A stretch of DNA of 12,848 nt from Helicobacteraceae bacterium (GTDB lineage: Bacteria; Campylobacterota; Campylobacteria; Campylobacterales; Sulfurimonadaceae). The translations under genes and the position numbers were made by a program. The DNA lies in contig JAGXIA010000058.1 of assembly GCA_024635885.1 (NCBI GenBank), positions 1-12,848 of the forward strand. Direction: 5' to 3'. Under the pieces are notes generated by a model. It made no database searches, had not been told where the DNA came from, and was given only the letters and a program-made list of their open reading frames with translations. This document shows, in pieces, positions 1-5,033 of this stretch (position 1 is the first letter of the stretch; each line of letters opens with the position of its first letter).

Positions 1-504
1 AATTAACTTTATATCGAAGTAATCAAGAATCATAGCAGACACAGCCCCACCAATAATAGCCGCTGAAACTACAAATGAGCGTAACATTAGGTAATCTTTT
101 ATCTCTATCTCATCTTTCATAAAGTCTATTGTGTGAATTCTCGATATTTCAAAAGTGATTGCCTGAAGTGTAAATATACTTAATATCACATATGTGAAAA
201 CAACCATATTAACATTAGACAAGAAATAACTTAATATCTGGATGATATCTAAAATGATAACAAAGAGATATATCTTATAGATTTTTATTTTTTTAAATAA
301 TGGTTGAATTAAACCATCTGTTGCACCAAGAAGCATATAAAAACTTATGGCAAAAACTGGCAGATGAATACCTTCTAGTTTAGTTATATAGGGCATCAAA
401 ACCCAGTCGATATATGCTGTTAAAAATAATACAAGCACTTGAAGTTTAAGAAGTTTAGAATTTCCGAATGATTTATAAAGATGAGTATAGTTTTTTGTTG
501 ACAT
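1..504 (-). CDS. Multi-spanning membrane protein, MFS-like, 3' end outside window (partial)
   Basis: Reading leftwards from an ATG at 504 gives 168 open codons that run off the window edge, so the C-terminal part is missing. The visible part has about five hydrophobic segments, near residues 19-39, 47-66, 77-95, 99-116 and 141-161, separated by short charged loops. This density and the first helix with a short cytoplasmic lead look like the N-terminal half of a Major Facilitator-type transporter, but no diagnostic motif is clear and the substrate is unknown. A weak GGAA ribosome site lies about 8 nt before the ATG. The gene overlaps the end of the upstream acetyltransferase gene by 32 nt, so the two are probably translated from one mRNA. 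The membrane location is well supported; the family name is tentative. Confidence 0.6.
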   Translation of the reverse strand, partial: MSTKNYTHLYKSFGNSKLLKLQVLVLFLTAYIDWVLMPYITKLEGIHLPVFAISFYMLLGATDGLIQPLFKKIKIYKIYLFVIILDIIQILSYFLSNVNMVVFTYVILSIFTLQAITFEISRIHTIDFMKDEIEIKDYLMLRSFVVSAAIIGGAVSAMILDYFDIKLI

Positions 505-934
505 ATTTTAATTCCATAAGAAAAGCATCGCAACCATCGAGATAAAATCTTTTGAGTCTCTTTAGAGTATGAAAACCCAGTTTAGTATATAAAGATATTG
601 CTGCTTTATTATCAATGCGTACTTCCAATAGCAGTTTGCTAAACCTTAATGCTTTGATCTCTTGGATTACTGTTGTCAAAAGTTTTTGAGCTATGTCTTT
701 TCCTCTATGTAATTTGGATACACCAATAGAATATAGCTTGGCATTAGAGCGTTTTATTAGCACTAATACATAAGCTACTACCACCTCATTTATCTCTGCA
801 ACATAGAGTAAATTATTTTTAATATGGTAAACAAACGAGCCTCTTGAAAGCGGAAAATTTTCTGTACAAAATAACTCCTGCTCTAGTTTATAAAGAGCAG
901 TTGCATCACTAGGCAGGGATTTTCTTATTATCAT
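473..934 (-). CDS. GNAT family N-acetyltransferase (RimI-like)
   Basis: This 153-residue protein has a GNAT fold of RimI type. The N-terminus (IIRKSLPSDATAL) is the usual first strand and helix. Motif A is at about residues 66-86 with the acetyl-CoA loop RGKDIA (77-82), and motif B with the LYTKLGF signature is at 115-121. Acetyl-CoA-dependent transfer to an amine is expected; RimI itself acetylates the ribosomal protein S18 N-terminus, but the substrate here cannot be read from sequence. In motif A (Q/R-x-x-G-x-G/A) the fourth position is Asp80 instead of Gly, which is unusual. It starts inside the stop codon of the DUF2156 gene (ATGA overlap) with no ribosome site of its own, so translational coupling is likely. 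The C-terminal tail beyond about residue 143 is lysine-rich. Confidence 0.85.
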   Translation of the reverse strand: MIIRKSLPSDATALYKLEQELFCTENFPLSRGSFVYHIKNNLLYVAEINEVVVAYVLVLIKRSNAKLYSIGVSKLHRGKDIAQKLLTTVIQEIKALRFSKLLLEVRIDNKAAISLYTKLGFHTLKRLKRFYLDGCDAFLMELKYVNKKLYSSL

Positions 935-1911
935 TTTTGGTAAATAGTATACTTAGGGACAAGCTTGAATGGACGATAAGACATCTTAACCTTACGAAGG
1001 TTTTCAAATCCCATGTCATCACCAACATTTATGTATTCTACGCCGTAATATTCTTTGAGCATTTTAGAAAATTCACGAAAGATAAACTGAGCACATCCCA
1101 GAACCTCAAAATCTGTTTTTTCAATGATTACAGTAGCTGTATGCTCACTTATTTGTTCGCCAACCGTGAAACCTTTGAGTTCTTCGTTTATATAAATAAC
1201 TAAACCGATGAGGTTTAACTCTTCATAATATTTTAGCATCTGTTTTACAGCATGTCTCTCTTGATGAATACCTTCAAGGAAAACTTCAGCTTCTTCTTTA
1301 GGCATATACTTTACTCTGTCCGATACCCATTTATTAAACAGGTTCATAATTTGCTCTTTATGTTTAACACTATCAAGTTTTTCTATCACATGATCAGGAT
1401 AAGATTTAATAAATTTATTTATCTCTGTACGCTTAGTATGGTAAGAGTTTCCTCTCAAATCGATTAGTGCGTTAACTTCGTAAATATAATCAACAAGCTT
1501 TTTTTCCACTATATATGATTCCAGCATCTCAAACATGCTTTGTGCTTCATCAGCTTCTAGAAGAAATTCCTCTATCATTGCACTCTGTACATAATCAATA
1601 CGAGCATAAAAATGTGAACTGTTATTAGCGTTCATAATCTCAAAACATTTAACTATTGCGTCTGTGATATGCTTTTTCTTTCCCAAAGGAGGTAAGAGCA
1701 TTGTTAGCTCACCACCAGTCATAATAAAAAGGCAAAAACATTTATTAATGATTGCATAGAACCCGCTACTGTTCGCAAGCCAAATAAAATTGGCTGCAAA
1801 AGTGTAGTCACTGATATCTACTTCTACTTTTGCAAGATGTTTTTCAATAATAGGCTTTGTAGCTATTGTGAAAGGCTTAAGTGATTGTTTGTTTACTGTT
1901 AAATTAGCCAT
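931..1911 (-). CDS. DUF2156 / phosphatidylglycerol lysyltransferase C-terminal-like protein
   Basis: The 326-residue protein matches the soluble family related to the C-terminal aminoacyltransferase domain of MprF-type lysyl-phosphatidylglycerol synthases (DUF2156). Supporting signatures are the YHTKRTEINKF helix (157-167), the GFTVGEQISEHTATV strand region (247-261), the EKTD turn, and the C-terminal run with INVGDDMGFENLRKVK (294-309) followed by SYRP and KLVPKY. The family is built from two GNAT-like folds. No transmembrane helices are present, so unlike MprF it lacks a fused flippase. The actual acceptor is unknown; transfer of an aminoacyl group to a lipid is family-based inference. It heads a three-gene operon with a GNAT enzyme and a membrane protein. 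The start is well set: AAGGA lies 6 nt upstream, and a TATAAT box gives a leader of about 14 nt. Confidence 0.85.
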   Translation of the reverse strand: MANLTVNKQSLKPFTIATKPIIEKHLAKVEVDISDYTFAANFIWLANSSGFYAIINKCFCLFIMTGGELTMLLPPLGKKKHITDAIVKCFEIMNANNSSHFYARIDYVQSAMIEEFLLEADEAQSMFEMLESYIVEKKLVDYIYEVNALIDLRGNSYHTKRTEINKFIKSYPDHVIEKLDSVKHKEQIMNLFNKWVSDRVKYMPKEEAEVFLEGIHQERHAVKQMLKYYEELNLIGLVIYINEELKGFTVGEQISEHTATVIIEKTDFEVLGCAQFIFREFSKMLKEYYGVEYINVGDDMGFENLRKVKMSYRPFKLVPKYTIYQK

Positions 1912-1916
1912 GTAAA

Positions 1917-1937
1917 TCCTTGGGATTTTAAATTATA
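1917..1937 (-). promoter_or_regulatory. Promoter and ribosome site of the DUF2156 operon
   Basis: Read on the minus strand, TATAAT at 1937-1932 is a perfect -10 box and AAGGA at 1921-1917 is a good ribosome site for the ATG at 1911. There is only an A-run where a -35 box would be, as is common in Campylobacterota. Predicted start is near 1925. Confidence 0.6.
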
Positions 1938-2124
1938 AATGAAACTATACACATTTTTTTTCTATTTGCAGTTTTATTTTTTAACAAGGCTGAGAGTGCT
2001 CTATTTTAGGGTTTTTTCAGTTGATGAAGAGAGTTTGAAAATAGATAAAATTTTTTATTTTTTGTAAATTTTAATCTAATGAAATTCATCTTCGATATCT
2101 GCTCAGAATTTTTGAAAAAAAGTA

Positions 2125-2130
2125 TATAAT
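2125..2130 (+). promoter_or_regulatory. -10 box predicting a leaderless mRNA
   Basis: A perfect TATAAT ends 6 nt before the ATG at 2137. With the normal spacing, transcription would begin at or within one or two bases of the A of the start codon. No Shine-Dalgarno sequence is present and no convincing -35 box is seen at 17 nt. Confidence 0.5.
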
Positions 2131-2136
2131 AACACT

Positions 2137-2352
2137 ATGAAAATATGGATTTCCGATACACAAACCCCAAGCCATCGTTTGGTACGACTCAATTGCGAGC
2201 AACACAGTGATTACAGCTTTCTTGGTGATTTAGATGATACCGAATTAAGCACATTTTTCTTAGAACTGCAAAATGATATAAATGTTGATAAAAACATTAA
2301 ACTGATTAAATACTATGGTTATCTGCATCTTTTTATCATTGCAAAAAAGTAA
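2137..2352 (+). CDS. Hypothetical 71-residue protein, probably leaderless
   Basis: I do not recognise this protein. It is 71 residues, mixed hydrophilic and aromatic, with an acidic central part (GDLDDTELSTFFLELQNDI, 30-48) and a hydrophobic C-terminal strand-like stretch (YYGYLHLFIIAKK, 59-71); there is no signal peptide, membrane helix or metal motif. Met1 is the only methionine, and an in-frame stop lies 24 nt upstream, so the start is fixed. There is no ribosome site; a TATAAT immediately before the ATG predicts a leaderless transcript. It stands alone between the divergent DUF2156 operon and the ZapB/ZapA-like pair. Support is the plausible amino-acid composition and the matched promoter; no homologue is known to me. 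Confidence 0.55.
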   Translation: MKIWISDTQTPSHRLVRLNCEQHSDYSFLGDLDDTELSTFFLELQNDINVDKNIKLIKYYGYLHLFIIAKK

Positions 2353-2403
2353 TTCTATGCTACCACTTGCTCAGTTTGCTACAGTATAGCATTTAAAAGA
2401 ATT
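2351..2403 (+). terminator. Weak stem-loop after the 71-residue gene
   Basis: Directly at the stop codon, ATGCTA (2357-2362) can pair with TAGCAT (2387-2392), and AATTCT (2351-2356) with AGAATT (2398-2403) across a small bulge. The stem is AT-rich, the loop is 24 nt, and no clear T-run follows, so a terminator role is only a suggestion. Confidence 0.25.
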
Positions 2404-2503
2404 ATTATTAATTAAATATAACTGTAGTTAAAACATTGAAACAGATAAATGAAGTTACAAAACTAACTGAGCATGAGGATATTCTATATTTAATCCAATT
2501 TTG

Positions 2504-2536
2504 TGATAGAATTATATTAATAGAATATATATAGGA
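2504..2536 (+). promoter_or_regulatory. Candidate promoter and ribosome site of the zapB/zapA-like pair
   Basis: TGATAGAAT at 2504-2512 is an extended -10 box (TGn plus TAGAAT), and AGGA at 2533-2536 is a ribosome site 6 nt before the ATG at 2543. Other near-TATAAT hexamers occur in this AT-rich stretch (TATATT 2513-2518, TAGAAT 2521-2526), so the exact start is uncertain. Confidence 0.4.
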
Positions 2537-2542
2537 ATAATT

Positions 2543-2770
2543 ATGGACAATCAAACAACTTTAGAAAAACTCAGTGATAAAGTTTCAGAAATAGTGCGAC
2601 AATACCACTCATTAAAAAGTGAAAATGAGGCTCTTCGCATGGAAGTGGTTACTCTAAAAGCAGAAAAAGAAGTAAAAGATCAGGCGATAGAAGGCTTGAC
2701 TGAGGAAAATATTCTAAAAGATATAGAAATAGAAGAAATTGTAAGTAAAATTGAAAGTATTTTAGGCTAA
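2543..2770 (+). CDS. Small coiled-coil protein, ZapB-like
   Basis: The 75-residue product is almost entirely a predicted coiled coil: heptad-like spacing of L, V and I runs from LEKLSDKV (7-14) through YHSLKSENEALRMEVVTLKAEKE to the C-terminus (IVSKIESIL), with no proline. Size, acidity and the central SLKSENEALR core resemble ZapB and related septal-ring coiled-coil proteins. ZapB in Enterobacteria binds ZapA and stabilises the FtsZ ring. Coiled coils give weak homology evidence, so the assignment leans on context: the next gene begins only 5 nt downstream and encodes a ZapA-like protein. The start has a proper AGGA 6 nt upstream. A generic structural coiled coil remains possible. Confidence 0.65.
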   Translation: MDNQTTLEKLSDKVSEIVRQYHSLKSENEALRMEVVTLKAEKEVKDQAIEGLTEENILKDIEIEEIVSKIESILG

Positions 2771-2775
2771 AAATT

Positions 2776-2994
2776 ATGAGTAAAAAAATAGGTTTGCATA
2801 TAGGTGGTCGCCGTTTTGATGTGGATGTTGAAGGGGATTTTGCTATTTTTTTAGAAAAACAAATGGCAATCGACTTTAATGTTGAAGGGAACAATGACCT
2901 AAAGATTTTACTGCAATCATATGTAAGAAAAAACCACGAATTATTCATACAAGAAGAAAAAATGCAGAAATTATTGAAAGAATTAGAAGAATAA
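2776..2994 (+). CDS. zapA: ZapA-like cell division protein
   Basis: This 72-residue protein begins with the strand-turn-strand pattern of ZapA (KIGLHIGGRRFDVDVEGD, residues 4-21), followed by a helix and then a charged C-terminal helix (residues about 44-72) that could form the ZapA coiled-coil tail. ZapA binds FtsZ and cross-links protofilaments at mid-cell. It is shorter than the roughly 100-residue Enterobacterial ZapA, mainly in the C-terminal coiled coil. The ZapB-like gene ends 5 nt before it, so the two form one operon. No strong ribosome site is visible (AGGCTAAAAATT before the ATG is partial), which suggests coupling to the upstream gene. Confidence rests on the N-terminal pattern and the pairing. 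Confidence 0.65.
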   Translation: MSKKIGLHIGGRRFDVDVEGDFAIFLEKQMAIDFNVEGNNDLKILLQSYVRKNHELFIQEEKMQKLLKELEE

Positions 2995-3024
2995 GTCTTA
3001 CTTTATAATCTTATAAGTTAAAGG

Positions 3025-3033
3025 TGCTATAAT
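3025..3033 (+). promoter_or_regulatory. Extended -10 promoter of tRNA-Arg(GCG)
   Basis: TGCTATAAT is an extended -10 element. Predicted transcription start is near 3040, about 20 nt before the tRNA. No -35 box is recognisable. Confidence 0.6.
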
Positions 3034-3039
3034 TTCATC

Positions 3040-3051
3040 CTCTAATTAGAG
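3040..3051 (+). repeat. Perfect 12-bp palindrome at the tRNA-Arg(GCG) start site
   Basis: CTCTAATTAGAG is its own reverse complement. It starts at the predicted transcription start and ends 8 nt before the tRNA. It could be an operator, a 5' leader hairpin for processing, or chance. Confidence 0.5.
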
Positions 3052-3059
3052 AATGGTGT

Positions 3060-3136
3060 GCGCTCGTAGCTCAGCTGGATAGAGCACTGGTTTGCGGTAC
3101 CAGCGGTCACACGTTCGAATCGTGTCGGGCGCACCA
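3060..3136 (+). tRNA. tRNA-Arg (anticodon GCG)
   Basis: A full cloverleaf can be drawn. The acceptor GCGCTCG (3060-3066) pairs with CGGGCGC (3126-3132) with one G-T wobble, followed by A and an encoded CCA. The D stem is GCTC/GAGC; the anticodon stem is CTGGT (3087-3091) with ACCAG (3099-3103); the loop TTGCGGT places GCG at 3094-3096; the T arm is ACACG-TTCGAAT-CGTGT. GCG reads the arginine codon CGC (and CGU by wobble). The D loop has the A20-type GGA expected of an arginine tRNA. Most bacteria use ACG (inosine) here, so the anticodon is noteworthy. Confidence 0.95.
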
Positions 3137-3245
3137 TAAAACTTCAAGAAGATATAATCCACACAAAAATTCTTACAAAATTTTTCTTAGTATCCATAAA
3201 TTGTTAATTTGTAATACCCATATTGATTTATTTAAAGTAATTTAT

Positions 3246-3274
3246 TTCATAAAGTTTAAGAAATTAAGTACAAT
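3246..3274 (+). promoter_or_regulatory. Candidate promoter of tRNA-Arg(CCT)
   Basis: TTCATA (3246-3251), a 17-nt spacer, and TACAAT (3269-3274) form a reasonable sigma-70 promoter. The start would be near 3281, giving a 48-nt leader. The -10 box lies inside the left arm of a large palindrome. A separate TATAAT at 3153-3158 could also drive the gene. Confidence 0.4.
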
Positions 3275-3304
3275 AGCATCCACGATCGTGATGCAGTTGT
3301 ACTT
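3266..3304 (+). repeat. 39-nt imperfect palindrome over the tRNA-Arg(CCT) promoter
   Basis: The outer arms AAGTACAA (3266-3273) and TTGTACTT (3297-3304) are perfect complements. The inner arms GCAT/ATGC (3276-3279, 3291-3294) and CACGA/TCGTG (3281-3285, 3286-3290) follow, interrupted by a 2x2 T-G/A-A step and one bulged C. As RNA this is a hairpin with a GATC tetraloop; as DNA it is a possible dimer operator covering the -10 box and start site. Confidence 0.6.
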
Positions 3305-3328
3305 TTGAAGCAATATCGACTTCACACT

Positions 3329-3404
3329 CTCCTTATCGCTTAACTGGATAAAGCAGTCCCCTCCTAAGGGATAGCTCGAGGTTCGAGTCCTCGTGGGGAG
3401 ACCA
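3329..3404 (+). tRNA. tRNA-Arg (anticodon CCT)
   Basis: The acceptor CTCCTTA (3329-3335) pairs with TGGGGAG (3394-3400) using two G-T wobbles; A and an encoded CCA follow. The D stem is GCTT/AAGC; the anticodon stem is GTCCC (3356-3360) with GGGAT (3368-3372); the loop CTCCTAA puts CCT at 3363-3365; the T arm is CGAGG-TTCGAGT-CCTCG. It reads the arginine codon AGG. It begins with C rather than the more usual G, and its acceptor stem is relatively weak. It lies 192 nt after the other arginine tRNA gene. A small TGAAG/CTTCA hairpin (3306-3324) sits just upstream. Confidence 0.93.
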
Positions 3405-3436
3405 CAAATACTACATTATTCCATTATAATTTTAAA

Positions 3437-3467
3437 TTGATTAATTAAATTAAGTAAAATATATAAC
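3437..3467 (+). promoter_or_regulatory. Candidate cysK promoter
   Basis: TTGATT (3437-3442), 19 nt, TATAAC (3462-3467), with AGGA about 7 nt before the cysK ATG. Another TATAAT lies at 3425-3430. No terminator is evident after the tRNA, so read-through from it is also possible. Confidence 0.3.
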
Positions 3468-3507
3468 TCTAAAGTGTAAAATGACCTTTTCAACACTAGG
3501 ATAATTA

Positions 3508-4437
3508 ATGAATATTGCTCAGAATATTACGGAACTCATTGGAAATACGCCGCTTGTAAAATTAAATACACCATCAAAATTAACAGGTGCTACCATACTT
3601 GGAAAATGTGAATTTATGAATCCAACAAGCTCAGTTAAAGACAGAATCGGTTTTAATATGATTAGAAGAGCTATGGAAGCTGGTGAAATAACAAGTGAAA
3701 CAACTATTATTGAACCAACTAGCGGAAATACGGGTATTGCTCTTGCTGCTAATTGTGCAGCTCAAAAGTTAAAACTTATTTTAACAATGCCTGAATCTAT
3801 GAGTATTGAAAGAAGAAACTTACTCAAAGCTTTAGGTGCAGAGCTTATTTTAACTCCAGCAGCCAAAGGTATGAACGGTGCTATAAGTGAAGCTGTAGAA
3901 TTACAAAAGAAGACTCCAAACAGTGTGATTTTACAACAGTTTGAGAACAAAGCAAATCCTGAAATTCATATGCTCACAACAGCAAAAGAGATACTGAGAG
4001 ATACCGATAAAAATCTTGACGCTTTTGTTGCTGCGGTTGGGACTGGTGGAACTTTAACCGGTGCCGGTAGAGTTTTAAAAGAAGAAATTTCTCATATAGC
4101 TATTTTTGCGGTTGAACCCGAAGACTCTGCAATTCTCTCCGGAGGAACTGGTGGACCTCATAAAATTCAAGGTATCGGTGCTGGATTTATACCAGATATT
4201 TTAGATACTAAAATTTATGGCGAGGTTATAAAAGTTAGCAATGAAGACGCCATTAAAACAGCAAAGATGTTAGCTAAAGAAGAAGGTTTACTGGTAGGAA
4301 TCTCAGCTGGAGCAAATGTATGGGCGACTATGCAAGTGGCATCACGTAAAGAATTTCAAGGTAAGACATTATTAACAATTCTATGTGATACTGGTGAGCG
4401 TTATTTAAGTACGGCATTGTTTAGTGACGAATCATAG
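3508..4437 (+). CDS. cysK: Cysteine synthase (O-acetylserine sulfhydrylase)
   Basis: This 309-residue fold-type II PLP enzyme makes cysteine from O-acetylserine and sulfide. The visible family marks are complete: LIGNTPLVKL (10-19), the Schiff-base lysine in SSVKDR (Lys44), the substrate loop PTSGNTG (70-76), the PLP phosphate loop GTGGT (178-182), GISAGAN (264-270) where the serine contacts the PLP ring, and the C-terminal CDTGERYLST. The length is normal. One departure is TTAKEI (157-162), where cysteine synthases usually have TTGPEI. The related O-phosphoserine or cystathionine beta-synthase variants cannot be excluded from sequence. AGGA lies 7 nt before the ATG. The next gene starts inside its last codons. 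Confidence 0.93.
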   Translation: MNIAQNITELIGNTPLVKLNTPSKLTGATILGKCEFMNPTSSVKDRIGFNMIRRAMEAGEITSETTIIEPTSGNTGIALAANCAAQKLKLILTMPESMSIERRNLLKALGAELILTPAAKGMNGAISEAVELQKKTPNSVILQQFENKANPEIHMLTTAKEILRDTDKNLDAFVAAVGTGGTLTGAGRVLKEEISHIAIFAVEPEDSAILSGGTGGPHKIQGIGAGFIPDILDTKIYGEVIKVSNEDAIKTAKMLAKEEGLLVGISAGANVWATMQVASRKEFQGKTLLTILCDTGERYLSTALFSDES

Positions 4438-5008
4438 TTATATTGAAACCATAAAATCTGTTGATGGCAAACTTTTCCACATGCCATACCATCAGCAGAG
4501 ATATAGTGATGTATTAAAGTCTCTTGGCATCGATAATATACAAAATCTTATAGATTACATTGACCCTCCTTCAGAGGGCTTATATAGATGTCGTTTAGTG
4601 TATACCGCATCTGATATTGCGGTCACATATCATGAGTACATAAAAAGAGATATTAGTTCTTTAAAACTGATTTTTAATAATGATATTGAATACTCCAAAA
4701 AATCTATTAATAGAGATAATATAGACGCATTGTTTTCCCAAAGAGATGATGCTGACGATATACTCATAATCAAAAATTTATTAGTATGTGACACGAGTAT
4801 TGCGAATATTGCCTTGTATCGATCCGGCATGTGGATTACTCCTAAAACACCTCTTTTAAAAGGTACAACAAGAGCAAGACTTATAGAAGAGGGAAAGCTC
4901 ATCGAAGCAGATATTAAAGCGAGTGAACTTAGAACTTTTTCACAAATTGCACTTCTTAATGCGATGATAGATTTTGATGTCTTAGATAAATGTGAGTTTT
5001 TGCTATAA
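4424..5008 (+). CDS. Class IV aminotransferase family protein (PabC-like)
   Basis: The 194-residue protein has the fold-type IV PLP pattern of PabC (aminodeoxychorismate lyase) and branched-chain aminotransferases: IETIKSVDGKLFHMPYH near the start, YRCRLVY (54-60), the candidate PLP lysine Lys93 in KSINR, DTSIANIA (123-130), and TPLLKGTTRARL (142-153). If PabC, it releases pyruvate from aminodeoxychorismate to give p-aminobenzoate for folate. It is shorter than typical PabC (about 260-270 residues) but complete at both ends. The GTG start at 4424 overlaps cysK by 14 nt and has no ribosome site; it is preferred because the family N-terminus begins right after it and the next Met is residue 20. 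Translation is probably coupled to cysK. The exact reaction is inferred. Confidence 0.82.
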   Translation: MTNHSYIETIKSVDGKLFHMPYHQQRYSDVLKSLGIDNIQNLIDYIDPPSEGLYRCRLVYTASDIAVTYHEYIKRDISSLKLIFNNDIEYSKKSINRDNIDALFSQRDDADDILIIKNLLVCDTSIANIALYRSGMWITPKTPLLKGTTRARLIEEGKLIEADIKASELRTFSQIALLNAMIDFDVLDKCEFLL

Positions 5009-5028
5009 TTACATTAAATAAAAGGAAG
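5001..5028 (+). promoter_or_regulatory. Promoter and ribosome site of the SspB-like gene
   Basis: TGCTATAAT at 5001-5009 is an extended -10 box overlapping the stop codon of the upstream aminotransferase gene. AAGGAAG at 5022-5028 is a strong ribosome site 5 nt before TTG 5034 and decides that unusual start. This gives the gene a promoter of its own. Confidence 0.6.
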
Positions 5029-5033
5029 CCAGT

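Noticed and set aside
937..1467. Plus-strand ORFs opposite the DUF2156 gene
   Set aside because: The minus-strand protein matches a known family over its full length; the plus-strand products look like antisense translations.
1989..1999. GGCTGAGA-like sequence resembling part of a TPP riboswitch
   Set aside because: There is no upstream GGGGT partner and no ACCTGA...GGATAATGC segment, and the next gene has no link to thiamine.
2649..2948. 99-codon minus-strand ORF opposite the zap-like pair
   Set aside because: It lies entirely antisense to two better-supported genes, has a leucine/phenylalanine/serine-rich composition typical of antisense reading of lysine/glutamate codons, and no ribosome site.
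3165..3185. AAAAATT/AATTTTT inverted repeat after tRNA-Arg(GCG) as a terminator
   Set aside because: The stem is only A-T pairs; this would be a very weak hairpin and is common by chance in this AT-rich DNA.
3297..3306. The 39-nt palindrome read as a rho-independent terminator of the first tRNA
   Set aside because: The hairpin is followed only by a short TT after the stem before TGAAG, not a proper T-run, so an operator or leader role fits better.
3060..3404. tRNA-Arg pair as an attachment site for a genomic island
   Set aside because: No integrase, no duplicated tRNA 3' end and no foreign-looking genes are seen near it within the window.
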